The notes: a model not told the origin generated them from the sequence alone. 61,542 bases of DNA from Tidjanibacter sp. (GCA_017390585.1 JAFPBB010000066.1:1-61542); one strand, 5' to 3'; shown: positions 39,901-48,466, numbered from the stretch's first letter. Translations and numbers: made by a program.

Positions 39901-40091
39901 CGGGAGCCTTCTCCGTAGCCCGCAATCTTATGGGGGTGGCGCTGGTGGGCGGTATGTTGGTGGCCACCATCCTCGGCATCTTCATCTATCCTGCGCTCTA
40001 CTACCTCGTGGGACGAATCGCGAGGTTCGAAAAACGACGCGAGAGAATCCACAAAAACAGACTCGAATATGAAAACACACAGACTCATTAG
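36933..40091 (+). CDS. RND multidrug efflux pump, inner-membrane subunit
   Basis: This 1052-residue proton-driven hydrophobe/amphiphile efflux (HAE1, AcrB-like) transporter has 12 expected membrane helices and two large periplasmic loops. It starts MERFFVNRPIFAIVIAIVIL, typical of the class. The proton-relay residues are present: Asp408-Asp409 in GLVVDDAIVVVEAV and Lys937 in GLSAKSAILVVEYA. It is 3 bp downstream of the adaptor and overlaps the outer-membrane factor by 23 bp, so the tripartite system is complete and co-translated. Substrates cannot be predicted from sequence. Confidence 0.97.
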   Translation: MERFFVNRPIFAIVIAIVILLLGGLSVGSLPIEQYPDITPPVVEVEANYVGADAASVNDAVAMPLAESVMGVGEMLYMQTTSAGDGSMSLQILFDIGSNPDLDEIFVQNRISSATSQLPQAVVQQGVTTQKSETGFLLIYALYSEDGSLDDNFLANWAYINLRNEILKIDGVGKVEVMGSGEYAMRVWVDPYRMAFYDITVEDIASAIESQASIFAAGKFGAEPSATPGDFTYTVTTPPSLSEAQLYEQLALRVLPDGEILRLGEVARVELGCKSYGAYSSFDNHPAALVAIYQSPGSNAVEVGRQVKSVVAELERSLPEGLATSTVIDATVSIEEGIREIFVTMFFTLLLVIVVIYIFLQDWRATLIPLVAIPVSIVGAFAIFPLLGFSINIISLLGLVLAIGLVVDDAIVVVEAVQVGIENGESPRKATLAAMKQVASPIVATTVVLLAVFVPATLVEGITGRLFRQFAMGISTSLVISAFNALTLSPALCALILRPHKRSTRGFFGAFNRLFNRSVEGYLRGTERVVRRVVLTLLPVVVTALGTWWIFRTLPSGFLTVEDQGYLMVSVALPDAASVSRTEEAVARAVDVIGSIEGVDYESSVAGFDLISGVASTNSGVIFVTLKPYGERTQSAEQIAATINERLYAAVPEGVFYAFEPPSIPGLGVTSGLSFSLQERGGGDIRELAKVADEFMAKVEKLPEIAAVSTRFDAEVPQLHLSINEPLAMSRGVDVEELRTLLSTMLGGEYVGNFSRFGRLYQTYIQADSEWRRTPSDLEGYYIRNNEGESIPVAPLVTVRDTVGVEFLTTFNLYDAIAINATPAPGVSTGQAMAALERLAHSELPSDVTLAWSGVSYQEASASGGGLTYLLAVVFVFLALAALYNSWSLPIGVLLGVPLAIFGALLSLWVAHLFNPIYVDNIFIKVSLVMLIGLSAKSAILVVEYADRKFLDEGLDLGKAALAAARLRLRPILMTAVAFIVGISPLIFASGAFSVARNLMGVALVGGMLVATILGIFIYPALYYLVGRIARFEKRRERIHKNRLEYENTQTH

Positions 40092-41511
40092 CCTCCTCCT
40101 TTCGCTCCTCGCCCTGCTGGGCAGCTGCTCCGTGACGCCTCCTGCAGCCGAGGTTGTTCCCCCAACCCTGCCCGATGAGTTCATCTTTGCCCGCAGTGGC
40201 GACACGGTGGTGGTTGTGGGGGTGGAGTGGTGGGAGATCTTCGGCGACACCACCCTCAATAGGCTCATCACCACAGCCGTCGAAAACAACAAGTCCCTCG
40301 CCTCCACGGCGGCCAAACTCGTGGCCGCACGCGCCTCACTCGCTGCCGTCCGTGCCTCACTCGCACCCTCCATCGACCTCTCCGTGAGTGGCTCAGCGAC
40401 CTACAACACCCCTGCGGATGGTGGGCGCAAGTCCATCGCACAGTCCTACTCCGTCCTCCCCTCCGTGAGTTGGGAAGTGCCCATCTTTGGCGGCATCGCG
40501 GCCACCTCCGAGCAGGCTCTCCACACCTACCTCGCCACCGAGTGGGGCTATCGTGCCGCGCGTCTTGCCCTCGAGGCCGAGGTGGCCACCACCTACTTCC
40601 AGTGGCTGCAATATGCACGCTCTCTCGAGATCTCCGAGCGCAGCTATGAACTCCGACTCGAGGCTCAGCAGAAGGCCGACTCGCTATTCTACTACGGCTA
40701 CTCCTCGGGTGTCGACCTCCAGCAGGCGCGCTCCCTCACCGCCACTGCCGCAGCCGACATCCCCTCCTACCGTCGTGCGATGCTCTCCACCTCGCTTGTG
40801 CTTGCCTCGCTGCTTGGCGAGGAGCCCTTCCTCCTTCCTCCGCCCACCCACTCGCGTGAGTGTGTCCACTCACAAGAGGCGCAGCTCGATGGACTCTACT
40901 GTGGCCACCTCACAGCCTCGCCGCTTCCTGCCTACGTTCCGGGTGGGTTGCCCTCGGCGATGTTGGAGCGTCGTCCGGATGTGATGGAGGCCTACCACCA
41001 AGTGGAGTCGGCGGCTGCGGCCACCCGCCTTGCGCGTGCCCACCGCTTCCCCTCCATAGCCCTCACAGGCGAAGGCGGACTCCTCTCAGCCACCCTCAAA
41101 GGGCTCACCTCCCACAACCCCGCCTATTGGACCGCCGCACTCTCGCTCACCCAACCTCTCTTCCACTTTGGCGAGCTCAAGGCCGAGGAGCAGCGGGCAG
41201 TGGAGTTGTGGCGTGCGGAGACTCTGAACTACCACGGGGTGGTGCTTCAGGCTTTGTCGGAGGTGGAGAGTGTCCTCGTCTCGGTGGAGAACTACAATCT
41301 CGAGGCTGCGCGTCAGCTCGAGTTGCTCCAGGCCAACAATCGTCTGCGCGAGATGACGTCTGCGCTCTATGGCGATGGTCTTGCCTCGTCGCTCAATCTG
41401 ATTGATGCCGAGCGCAATCTCTACTCCTCGCAACTATCCTATGTCTCTCTTCTCACCGAGCAGCTTTGTGCCTATGTCAATTTATATAAGGCGTTGGGTG
41501 GCGGCTGGTAG
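40069..41511 (+). CDS. RND efflux outer-membrane factor lipoprotein
   Basis: This 480-residue TolC/OprM-family (NodT-type) lipoprotein forms the outer-membrane channel of the RND system. The signal peptide ends in lipobox LGSC (Cys20). The two repeated helical-hairpin halves are visible: the first around LITTAVENNKSLASTAAKLV and the second around GGLPSAMLERRPDVMEAYHQ. The QPLFHFGELKAEE and LVSVENYNLEAARQLELL segments are typical. It overlaps the pump gene by 23 bp and is the last gene before the 41.5-42.0 kb repeat cluster. Confidence 0.94.
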   Translation: MKTHRLISLLLSLLALLGSCSVTPPAAEVVPPTLPDEFIFARSGDTVVVVGVEWWEIFGDTTLNRLITTAVENNKSLASTAAKLVAARASLAAVRASLAPSIDLSVSGSATYNTPADGGRKSIAQSYSVLPSVSWEVPIFGGIAATSEQALHTYLATEWGYRAARLALEAEVATTYFQWLQYARSLEISERSYELRLEAQQKADSLFYYGYSSGVDLQQARSLTATAAADIPSYRRAMLSTSLVLASLLGEEPFLLPPPTHSRECVHSQEAQLDGLYCGHLTASPLPAYVPGGLPSAMLERRPDVMEAYHQVESAAAATRLARAHRFPSIALTGEGGLLSATLKGLTSHNPAYWTAALSLTQPLFHFGELKAEEQRAVELWRAETLNYHGVVLQALSEVESVLVSVENYNLEAARQLELLQANNRLREMTSALYGDGLASSLNLIDAERNLYSSQLSYVSLLTEQLCAYVNLYKALGGGW

Positions 41512-41554
41512 GGGGGCGAGTGAATCTCACGGGTAAATTTTGCACCAAATTTCA

Positions 41555-41661
41555 AGAGCGACTTCCTCATTTACCTTTTAGTAAACTGCGGAGTCGCTCT
41601 CTCCTTTGGCCCAAAATTTCCTCCGCGATATTCACTCGCCCTGCGCTCGCCTCTCTCGCGA
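41555..41661. repeat. Hairpin repeat, copy A, with its conserved 3' flank
   Basis: AGAGCGACT (41555-41563) pairs with AGTCGCTCT (41592-41600). Inside are CC/GG, a T-C mismatch, CA/TG, a bulged C, then TTTAC/GTAAA closing a CTTTTA loop. The flank 41601-41661 (TTTGGCCCAAAATTTCCTCC and onward) is repeated after copy B. Confidence 0.85.
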
Positions 41662-41699
41662 GTCGGTTTGCCACCCCAATAAATCGCCCCCACCTCCCC

Positions 41700-41803
41700 G
41701 AGCGACTTCCTCATTTACCTTTAGTAAACTGCGGAGTCGCTCTCCTCTTTGGCCCAAAATTTCCTCCGCGATATTCACTCGCCCTGCGCTCGCCTCTCTC
41801 GCG
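41700..41803. repeat. Hairpin repeat, copy B, with its conserved 3' flank
   Basis: GAGCGACT (41700-41707) pairs with AGTCGCTC (41735-41742), with the same inner TTTAC/GTAAA stem and one T fewer in the loop. The following ~60 bp nearly match the flank of copy A. The offset from copy A is 144-145 bp. Confidence 0.85.
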
Positions 41804-41836
41804 GTAACTACGCCATTTTTCCGAGAGTCGCCCCCC

Positions 41837-41880
41837 CCTCATTTACCTTTTAGTAAACTGTGGAGTCGCTCTCTCCTTTG
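41837..41880. repeat. Hairpin repeat, copy C, degenerate outer stem
   Basis: The inner part (CCTCA, TTTAC loop GTAAA, C, TGTGG) is kept at 41837-41863, and AGTCGCTCTCTCCTTTG follows as in copy A. The 5' outer arm is replaced by a C-run, so the long stem cannot form. Confidence 0.7.
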
Positions 41881-41894
41881 CGCCCTGGTTACAC

Positions 41895-41939
41895 AAAAAA
41901 CCCCTCCGGAGTCTGTGTAGCGCAACTCGGGAGGGGGTT
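41895..41939 (-). terminator. Terminator of the large M16 peptidase gene
   Basis: AACCCCTCC (41899-41907) pairs with GGAGGGGGTT (41930-41939) apart from one extra G, flanked internally by GAG/CTC. The minus strand continues into T6. The arms resemble those of the hairpin at 48467-48508. Confidence 0.75.
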
Positions 41940-41979
41940 GGGGGTGGGGTCCAACCTAACGGTTGGCCTCAATCAGACC

Positions 41980-44802
41980 CTACTGCTGGGGGTCCATAAT
42001 GAGTTTCATAATGTTGCCGTCGGCAAGAATCTTGGCTGCAAGAGCCTTGATGTCGTCGGCAGCGATGTTGGCGAGAGTCTCCTCATAGCCGGTGGTGTTG
42101 TCGATGCCATAGAGGTCGGCATTGAGAATCCAATTCATCCAGTTGCCATTCTGCTTGAGTGCATCGGCACGCTCCTTAACCATATACTCCTTGATCTTGG
42201 CGATGTCGGCCACGTTGGGACCCTCGGTGGCGATCTTCTCGATCTCGGGAAGGAGTGCGCCACGAGCCTCGTCGGCGATCTCGGGTTTGGTGTCGAAGCC
42301 GATCATCAGAACGTAGTCTGCTTTGGCGGGGTGGCTGCTCATCTGACCCGAGCTCGACACGCCATAGGTTGCGCCCATCTCCTCACGAATCACTGCGGTG
42401 TAGCGGATGTCGAGGAGCTGGTCGAGGATCGAGAGAGCGATGCGGTTTTTGAGGGTGAGGTCGATATTGCCGCTCAGAGCGTAGTAGATGGCGGTTTTGG
42501 GCATCTCCATCACTGTGGTGAAGCGGTTGGTGCGATCGCCGGTCTGGTAGCCTACGAGGTTCTCCACATTGTAGTTCGAGGTGCCTTTGACCTTCTTGAA
42601 GGAGCCGAGGTATTTCTCCACGAGGGGTTTGAGCTCGGCCTCGTTGAAGTTACCAACGAAGTAGAAGGTGAAGTCATCGGGGTTGGCGAAGAGCTGTTTG
42701 TAGACCTTCTGATACTGCTCAAAGGTGAGGGCTTTCATATCCTCTGCGGTGCGAACTTTGATGCGCTCGGGCTGGTCGTAGAGGGTTGCGTAGAGCTCAC
42801 GCTGGAGTGCGTAGCTGGGGTCGGACTCGATGTTTGCATAGGCGTCCACGAGCTGCTCTTTCACGAGGTTGAATGCGTTCTCATCGAAGCGGGGCGAAGT
42901 GCCGTGGAGGTAGATGAGCTGGAGCATAGTCTCGAGATCCTTGGGCGAGCAGGAAGCCGCGAGGCCGTGGGTGCTGCCACCGAGGCTCATACTTACGCGC
43001 GCAGCCTTACCTGCGAGCTGCTTGTTAAGGTCGGTCATCGAGAACTCACCCACACCCTGATAGGAGTTGAAGGTGCTGAGCTGGTCGGCCATAGCCAGAT
43101 CCTCGGTTGCGATGAGTGAGGTGCCGCCGTGTGCGATGGCGCGCACGGAGATCTGGTCGGCGTTGAAGTCGGTGGGTTTGAGAACCACGCGCACACCGTT
43201 CTTGAGGGTCCAGATGGTGTTGCCAAATTTATCCTCGCTGGTCGATTTCACCTTGGAACCTTTGAGTTTGGTGCCCTCGGGGATGAGGGGTTTCTTCACG
43301 CTGGTGTCTGCATAGGGCTGGAGCTCTGCTGCATTCACGGCTGCGATGATGGCCTCAACCTCTGCGGTGGTGGGCACTGCGAGGCTCTCTTTCTCGGGCT
43401 GGCTCATCAGAACAACGTGGTTGTTGGTGGTGAACTTGGCCTGCTGAGCATACTGGTTGAGGGTGTTCAGGTCGAGCGACGAGATGAGGGTGCTGTCGAG
43501 TTTCCACTCATCCTCCACGCTGTAGATGGGGGTGTTTTTGCTGAAGTTGCTGGTGTAGCGACCCACAAACTCGCTGTTGCGGCGGTCGTTGCGGCGGTCA
43601 TAGGACTGCTGGTTGCGACGGAGAACGTTGGTCTGTGCACGCTCAAACTCCGAGGGGGTGAAGCCGAAGCGGCGAACCTTCTCAAACTCGGTGTAGATGG
43701 CCTCGAATGCCTTGAGCATCTCGCCCTCGCGGGGCTGTGCATAGAACTCGAGCATATCCATCGAGCGGGTGATGTTGCCGGCATAGTAGCCTGCGCCGAT
43801 GAAGGGTGCGCCGGGGGTCTGTGCGATGTCGTTCAGACGCTCGTTGATGATGGTCGAGATGAACGAGTCGAGGATGGAGTAGAGCTCATACACGATGGTG
43901 TTGTTCAACTCATTGGGCAGGGGCTCGCTACGAACGATGAACTCCACGCTGCTCTCGGTGAGCTCGGGGTCGGTGAAGATACCGATGGCGGGGGTCTCGT
44001 TCACGGGGATGGGGATGTACTCAATGGCCTCGGGGTTCTCCACAGCGGGGATGTCGCTCATAGTGGCAATCACCTTCTGCTCCATCTCGTCCACGTCGAA
44101 ATCACCAACAACCACGATACACTGGTTGGAGGTGTTGTACCAACGGTGGTAGAAGTCGCGGAGCTCGTCGTAGGTGAAGCTCTTGAGTCTCTCCTCGGTG
44201 CCGATGATGTTGCGTTTGGCATATTTGGTGTCGCCATAGAGGTAGGGAGCGCTCTTCTCGCGGATGCGCCACGAAGCGTCCTGACGGGTGCGGAGCTCCT
44301 CGATGATCACGCCGCGCTCGTTGTCGATCTCCTCATCGGCGAGGGTGATGTAGTAGGCCCAATCGTGGAGGATGAGCAGCACGTTATCCACAATGCTGGG
44401 GTCGGTCAGGGGCACACCCTGCATCATATATTGGGTCTGCTCCATTGCGGTCCAAGCGTTGAGGTTGGCACCAAATTTGACGCCCACGCTCTCGAGGTAG
44501 TTGATCATATTCTTCTCGGGGAAGTTCTTGGTGCCGTTGAAGGCCATATGCTCGAGGAAGTGGGCCAGACCGATCTGGAGGTCCTCCTCCTGCACAGCAC
44601 CCACGCGGTCGTAGATGTAGAAGTCGGCCTGGTTCTCGGGCTTGGCATTGTGGCGGATGTAGTAGGTGAGTCCGTTGGGGAGGACACCCTTACGCAGTTC
44701 GGGATCCTGTGGCAGAGGCTCCATCATAGGATTTCCCTGTGCCTGCACGCCCATAATGGTGAGGGCTGCAAAGGCGATGATTGTGAACAATCTTTTAATC
44801 AT
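41980..44802 (-). CDS. Secreted M16 zinc peptidase, two-repeat (PqqL-like) type
   Basis: This 940-residue protein has a signal peptide (MIKRLFTIIAFAALTIMGVQ-AQ) and is predicted periplasmic. The inverted zinc motif HFLEH is at His81, Glu84 and His85, with the third ligand in NERGVIIEELRTRQ. The C-terminal half is a second M16 repeat without the metal site (GGTSLIATEDLAMADQLSTF onward), as in pitrilysin/PqqL-like fused enzymes. This contrasts with the split two-gene pair at 18.1-20.6 kb. Substrates are unknown. It is monocistronic with its own terminator. Confidence 0.94.
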   Translation of the reverse strand: MIKRLFTIIAFAALTIMGVQAQGNPMMEPLPQDPELRKGVLPNGLTYYIRHNAKPENQADFYIYDRVGAVQEEDLQIGLAHFLEHMAFNGTKNFPEKNMINYLESVGVKFGANLNAWTAMEQTQYMMQGVPLTDPSIVDNVLLILHDWAYYITLADEEIDNERGVIIEELRTRQDASWRIREKSAPYLYGDTKYAKRNIIGTEERLKSFTYDELRDFYHRWYNTSNQCIVVVGDFDVDEMEQKVIATMSDIPAVENPEAIEYIPIPVNETPAIGIFTDPELTESSVEFIVRSEPLPNELNNTIVYELYSILDSFISTIINERLNDIAQTPGAPFIGAGYYAGNITRSMDMLEFYAQPREGEMLKAFEAIYTEFEKVRRFGFTPSEFERAQTNVLRRNQQSYDRRNDRRNSEFVGRYTSNFSKNTPIYSVEDEWKLDSTLISSLDLNTLNQYAQQAKFTTNNHVVLMSQPEKESLAVPTTAEVEAIIAAVNAAELQPYADTSVKKPLIPEGTKLKGSKVKSTSEDKFGNTIWTLKNGVRVVLKPTDFNADQISVRAIAHGGTSLIATEDLAMADQLSTFNSYQGVGEFSMTDLNKQLAGKAARVSMSLGGSTHGLAASCSPKDLETMLQLIYLHGTSPRFDENAFNLVKEQLVDAYANIESDPSYALQRELYATLYDQPERIKVRTAEDMKALTFEQYQKVYKQLFANPDDFTFYFVGNFNEAELKPLVEKYLGSFKKVKGTSNYNVENLVGYQTGDRTNRFTTVMEMPKTAIYYALSGNIDLTLKNRIALSILDQLLDIRYTAVIREEMGATYGVSSSGQMSSHPAKADYVLMIGFDTKPEIADEARGALLPEIEKIATEGPNVADIAKIKEYMVKERADALKQNGNWMNWILNADLYGIDNTTGYEETLANIAADDIKALAAKILADGNIMKLIMDPQQ

Positions 44803-45027
44803 AATCTTTTGTGTTTGTTTATTAGGTTGTTATGTGTTTGTTTGCGCCTGGGAAGGTGTGCCGTGTGGGTGGTCTCACGGCCTAATTCACCAAATTCTCT
44901 GCAATATACGTCTTTTTTGCTGAATTATTATCACATCCAACGATTTTTTTACACTCCCACCCGTTCTATTTTACTCCTCGGAGGGGCAATTTGGGACAGC
45001 GGTGGGTGCAATCTCGGGAAAAATAAC

Positions 45028-45035
45028 TATCTTTG
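45028..45035 (+). promoter_or_regulatory. -7 element of the acyl-ACP thioesterase gene
   Basis: TATCTTTG, 34 bp before the ATG at 45070. No matching -33 TTG is found. The remaining ~220 bp of the divergent gap back to 44803 show no other recognisable signal. Confidence 0.55.
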
Positions 45036-45069
45036 CTCTCCGTAAACACCCCTTCCACACGAGGCAACA

Positions 45070-45804
45070 ATGGAGAAAAAGCGTTCCTACACCTATCGCA
45101 TAGAACCCTATCAGGCCGACCTCTCGCAGCGTCTCACCCTGACAGGGCTTGCCGACTACATCCTCACGGCCGCCTTCACCGATGCGCTCTTTGTGGGCTA
45201 CGACAACAGCGCCTTTGGTCCCCACAGTGGCTGGGTGTTGCTCCGTATGGCTATGGATGTGCGCCGACTCCCGAGGCAGCTCGAAAACATCACTATTCGA
45301 GTCTGGATAAGCGATGTCAACCGACTCGCTTCGACCCACAACTTCGAGGTGCTCGACCAGGAGGGCAACACCATTGCTCTCTCCTCGACCATCTGGGCCG
45401 TCATCGACCTCGAGAGCCGAAAGTCGCTTACGTTCAACGATTTCCCCGACTTCTGCAATCGGGTGGTGGACCGCGATCAGGAGCCTGCAATGAGTGCTCC
45501 GTTGCGCCTTTCGACCCCCGAACTCAATGGTCGCTACACCCACCAGGTCCTCTACAGCTACATCGACGGCAACGGCCACACCTACTCCATCAACTACCTC
45601 CGTATGGCGCTCGACACGCTCGACATCGCCGAGCTCACCACGGACCGCTCCGTGAGGGTCGATATGAACTATATGCACGAGACCCACTACGGCGAACGCC
45701 TCACCATCCAGACCGACCACCACCCCTCGCCGCTCTTCGAGATTCTGGCGGAGGATGGCACCCCTGCCTGCCGCATATTCATCCAATGGAATCCCGCACA
45801 ATAG
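45070..45804 (+). CDS. Acyl-ACP thioesterase
   Basis: This 244-residue protein of the acyl-ACP thioesterase (FAT) family has two hot-dog domains and releases free fatty acids from acyl-ACP. The N-terminal domain runs from YRIEPYQADLSQRLTLTGLA to about residue 135. The second begins near YTHQVLYSYIDGNGHTYSIN, where the N-x-H-like catalytic segment lies. It shares a metabolic theme with acpP/fabF and the acyl-CoA ligase elsewhere in the window. It is monocistronic with its own promoter and terminator. Chain-length preference is not readable. Confidence 0.9.
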   Translation: MEKKRSYTYRIEPYQADLSQRLTLTGLADYILTAAFTDALFVGYDNSAFGPHSGWVLLRMAMDVRRLPRQLENITIRVWISDVNRLASTHNFEVLDQEGNTIALSSTIWAVIDLESRKSLTFNDFPDFCNRVVDRDQEPAMSAPLRLSTPELNGRYTHQVLYSYIDGNGHTYSINYLRMALDTLDIAELTTDRSVRVDMNYMHETHYGERLTIQTDHHPSPLFEILAEDGTPACRIFIQWNPAQ

Positions 45805-45810
45805 ATACGA

Positions 45811-45848
45811 AAGAGAGGCCTCTCCGAGATGGAGGGGCCTCTCTTGTA
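45811..45848. terminator. Bidirectional terminator thioesterase / DUF721 gene
   Basis: A 15-bp stem with one wobble pair (45811-45825 with 45831-45845, loop GAGAT) lies 7 bp after the thioesterase stop, between convergent genes. Confidence 0.8.
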
Positions 45849-45872
45849 TTGCTGCGGCGGCCACTGCTCGCC

Positions 45873-46163
45873 CTATTTCACAATGATTGTGCGGACCAAC
45901 TCCTCACCCAAGGCGGAGTTGAGCTCGTAGCGGAAGTTCTCACGGTTCATAAAGATCTCGTGGCGCACAACCGAGGGGCCCACCTTGACATACAACACCC
46001 CGCGCACGAAGTTGACCTCCGTGACGTCGGCAAGCCTATCGCCCACAATGGTGCGCCACACCTCGGGGATGGAACCCTCGGCTATGAGGCGTTTGATGAA
46101 GGGGTGCTCATCCTTCCAGCCACTCCAGAGGGAGCCTATGCGTGTTGGGAAACAGCGTCTCAT
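45873..46163 (-). CDS. DUF721 / DciA-like protein
   Basis: This 96-residue protein belongs to the DUF721 family; the DciA members load or assist the replicative helicase DnaB in bacteria lacking DnaC/DnaI. The conserved core is PEVWRTIVGDRLADVTEVNF, then VRGVLYVKVGPSVVRHEIFM and ELNSALGEELVRTIIVK. It lies 61 bp downstream of recF on the same strand, a common pairing. No DNA-binding extension is present; it is the minimal domain. Helicase loading is inferred from the family. Confidence 0.85.
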   Translation of the reverse strand: MRRCFPTRIGSLWSGWKDEHPFIKRLIAEGSIPEVWRTIVGDRLADVTEVNFVRGVLYVKVGPSVVRHEIFMNRENFRYELNSALGEELVRTIIVK

Positions 46164-46224
46164 TATCTGTGTGTTTTTTGTTGATCTACAAATTGTTATG
46201 GTGTGGTCGAAGACCCGTGGGTCC

Positions 46225-47328
46225 CTACTCCTCGCTGGTGGTGACGTTGCCCCCCTCGACGCAGAAGAGTCGGTAGGGGATGGAGCGTTGGCGGAGTAGC
46301 GAGGCTATGCGTTCGCGGTTGCAGTCGGTGATGAAGACCTGACCATACTCGCTTCCCGTGGTGATGGCAATGAATCGCCCGAGGCGCTCCTCGTCGAGCT
46401 TGTCGAAGAGGTCGTCGAGCAGGAGTATGGGGCGCTCACCGAGGCGCTCACCGAGGAGGGTGTACTGTGCCAATTTGAGCGCCAGGAGGAAGGATTTTTG
46501 CTGCCCCTGCGAGCCAAACTTACGGAGTGGGTAGCCCCCGATGGTCATCACCACATCGTCGCGGTGGATGCCACAAGTGGAGAATCCCATCACCACATCC
46601 TTGCCACGCGAGCCCCTCAGCAGGTCGATGAACGGGGTGGTATTGAGCTCGGAGCGGTAGGTGAGCTCAACGCTCTCCGCGCAGCCCGAAATCTCGGCGT
46701 AGAAGCTCTCCACAAGGGGTGCCAGGCGCGCGAGCACCTCGCGGCGGAGGGAGGCTATGCGCTCTCCGAGGTCGGCAAGTTGTTCGTCGATGACGTCGAG
46801 CAACTCGGGTGGGAGCATTTCGCCCTGCTTGAGGAGGGTGTTGCGCTCGGCCAGGAGTCGGTTGTAGCGCATTGTGGTGTCGAGATAGGGGTGGTCGAGT
46901 TGGGAGATGAAGGCATTGAGCCATCGGCGTCGCTCCTCGGCGGCGTCGCTCACCAGCGAACCGTCGGCAGGGGAGACCATCACAATGGGGATGACTCCTA
47001 TGTGGTCGGCCAGGCGTTCATACTCCTTGCCACAGAATTTGAGCGACTTACCCTCGCCACGCTTGAAGGCACACGCCACGTTGAGAGCGGCCTCGCCATC
47101 GGAGCAGTAGTCGCCCGAGAGCATAAAGAAGGGTGCTCCGTGGAGGATGCTCTGTCCGTCGGTCATCTGGAGGGAACTCTTGCTCATCGAGAGGTAGTGG
47201 ATGGCGTCGACGATGTTGGTCTTTCCGGCGCCGTTGGGGCCCACGATGCAGTTGATTCCCGGGGAGGGGAGCAGGTCGCACTCGGCAATATTTTTGAAAT
47301 TCAGGAGGGTTAATTTTTCGAGTCTCAT
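46225..47328 (-). CDS. recF: DNA replication/repair protein RecF
   Basis: This 367-residue SMC-like ATPase helps load RecA at single-strand gaps. The Walker A motif GPNGAGKT is at residues 30-37. The signature segment is KFGSQGQQKSFLLALKLAQY, and the Walker B/D-loop is ILLLDDLFDKLDEERL with Asp305-Asp306. It starts MRLEKLTLLNFKNIAEC, as expected. It heads a two-gene unit with the DUF721 gene. Its -7 box is at 47354-47361 (minus strand). The usual dnaA-dnaN neighbourhood is not present. Confidence 0.96.
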   Translation of the reverse strand: MRLEKLTLLNFKNIAECDLLPSPGINCIVGPNGAGKTNIVDAIHYLSMSKSSLQMTDGQSILHGAPFFMLSGDYCSDGEAALNVACAFKRGEGKSLKFCGKEYERLADHIGVIPIVMVSPADGSLVSDAAEERRRWLNAFISQLDHPYLDTTMRYNRLLAERNTLLKQGEMLPPELLDVIDEQLADLGERIASLRREVLARLAPLVESFYAEISGCAESVELTYRSELNTTPFIDLLRGSRGKDVVMGFSTCGIHRDDVVMTIGGYPLRKFGSQGQQKSFLLALKLAQYTLLGERLGERPILLLDDLFDKLDEERLGRFIAITTGSEYGQVFITDCNRERIASLLRQRSIPYRLFCVEGGNVTTSEE

Positions 47329-47353
47329 CCTTCTTGTTGCGATTTTGGTCTCT

Positions 47354-47361
47354 CAAAGGTA
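47354..47361 (-). promoter_or_regulatory. -7 element of recF
   Basis: Minus-strand TACCTTTG, 25 bp before the recF ATG. No -33 TTTG at the standard distance. Confidence 0.55.
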
Positions 47362-47399
47362 GCAATTTTGCCGGAAAAGAGAAAAAAAATGGGTGCCAC

Positions 47400-47431
47400 T
47401 TGCTGTTTTTCCACAAAAAGGTTTACTTTTG
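47400..47431 (+). promoter_or_regulatory. Promoter of the TPR membrane protein gene
   Basis: TTG at 47400-47402, a 21-bp spacer and TACTTTTG at 47424-47431 face the gene at 47477, divergent to the recF promoter. Confidence 0.7.
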
Positions 47432-47476
47432 TGGTTCGAATCCGCAGATTATAAACGACAAAATACAAATACTACT

Positions 47477-48163
47477 ATGGCAACAAACAAAATTCAAGAG
47501 CCCACCTACGAGGAGGTTGTAACCGAGACCGTGGGCAAAACCGAGAAATTCTTTGAGAAGAATCAGAAACTTATCACCATCCTGCTCGTAGCCATCATCG
47601 TGGTTATCGGCGGCTACTTCGCAAACAAGTATCTCATCGCACAGCCCAAGGCTGAGAAGGCTTCGGCAGAGATGTTTGCTGCAATCCAGCACTTCGGCAC
47701 CGAGGAGTGGCAGATCGCTCTCGACGGCGACGGCAACTATGCAGGTTTCCTCGAGATCGTGGACAACTACGGTTCCACCCCCCAGGGTTCGCTCGCAGCA
47801 CACTACGCAGGCATCTGCTACATCAAGCTCGGCGACAAGGAGAATGCTCTCAAGTACCTCGCAAAGTATGACGCAGCAAGCGGTGCTCCCGCAGAGATCG
47901 TCAATGCACAGAACATCGGTCTCCAGGCCGACATCATCGCCGATGGTGGCGACCTCGCAAAAGCTGCTGAGCTCTATCGCAAGGCCGTTGCAGAGAGTGC
48001 CAACAGCCTCACTGCTCCCTTCTATCTGAAGAAACTCGGTCAGGTTGAGGCTGCTCTTGGTAACAAAGAGGCCGCTCTTGCAGCCTACCAGCGCATTGCC
48101 GACGAGTACTTCACCTCGCTTGAGGCTCGCGACATCGACGCTCTCATCGGTGGCTTGAAGTAG
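47477..48163 (+). CDS. Membrane-anchored TPR-type protein
   Basis: This 228-residue protein has a short charged N-terminus, one hydrophobic span at about residues 32-52 (LITILLVAIIVVIGGYFAN), and a helical periplasmic or cytosolic domain with tetratricopeptide-like repeats (GSLAAHYAGICYIKLGDKEN; APFYLKKLGQVEAALGNKEA). The architecture resembles YfgM-like proteins that work near the Sec translocon or in envelope assembly, but that role is an inference. I chose ATG 47477 because the earlier in-frame start (47393) lies before the promoter. A terminator follows at 48221. Confidence 0.82.
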   Translation: MATNKIQEPTYEEVVTETVGKTEKFFEKNQKLITILLVAIIVVIGGYFANKYLIAQPKAEKASAEMFAAIQHFGTEEWQIALDGDGNYAGFLEIVDNYGSTPQGSLAAHYAGICYIKLGDKENALKYLAKYDAASGAPAEIVNAQNIGLQADIIADGGDLAKAAELYRKAVAESANSLTAPFYLKKLGQVEAALGNKEAALAAYQRIADEYFTSLEARDIDALIGGLK

Positions 48164-48220
48164 TCCCCCGACCGCAGGGTGCGACTCGGCGAGAGTCGAC
48201 ACATACCGAGACGGAAATAG

Positions 48221-48256
48221 AAACTCCGGAAGCAATGAGCTTCTGGAGTTTTTTTT
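48221..48256 (+). terminator. Terminator of the TPR gene
   Basis: A 13-bp stem with one wobble (48221-48233 with 48239-48251) is followed by a T8 run. Confidence 0.85.
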
Positions 48257-48268
48257 GTGGGTGTGCGC

Positions 48269-48332
48269 CACCTCGGCGGAATGTGGGTCCCACCTCGGCG
48301 GAATGTGGGTGTGACTATTGGCGACTATTGGC
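48269..48332. repeat. Short tandem repeats
   Basis: CACCTCGGCGGAATGTGGGT occurs at 48269-48288 and 48291-48310; GACTATTGGC occurs at 48313-48322 and 48323-48332. Confidence 0.8.
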
Positions 48333-48466
48333 GAGAGTGTTGTCCCTGCGCGGCTGGCAAAACCTGTGATGTGTAATGGTGTTGCCGTTGTAGAATCCTG
48401 CGTTCTGGAATGGTATGGCCGTTGTCACATACTTTGTTGGTGGGGTTGCAAGATGATTCCACTACC

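Larger units (their letters stand above)
41512..41979. other. Intergenic repeat cluster downstream of the RND operon
   Basis: This 468-bp gap between convergent units carries three copies of a hairpin repeat (41555-41600, 41700-41742, 41837-41863) and a terminator for the minus-strand M16 gene (41895-41939). The open frames reading through it are translations of the repeats. Confidence 0.8.

Noticed and set aside
41520-41920. Open frames across the 41.5-41.9 kb repeats (LPHLPFSKLRSRS-type)
   Set aside because: The repeated peptide follows the repeated DNA, is present in two frames and ends at the repeat boundaries; the hairpin explains the sequence better.
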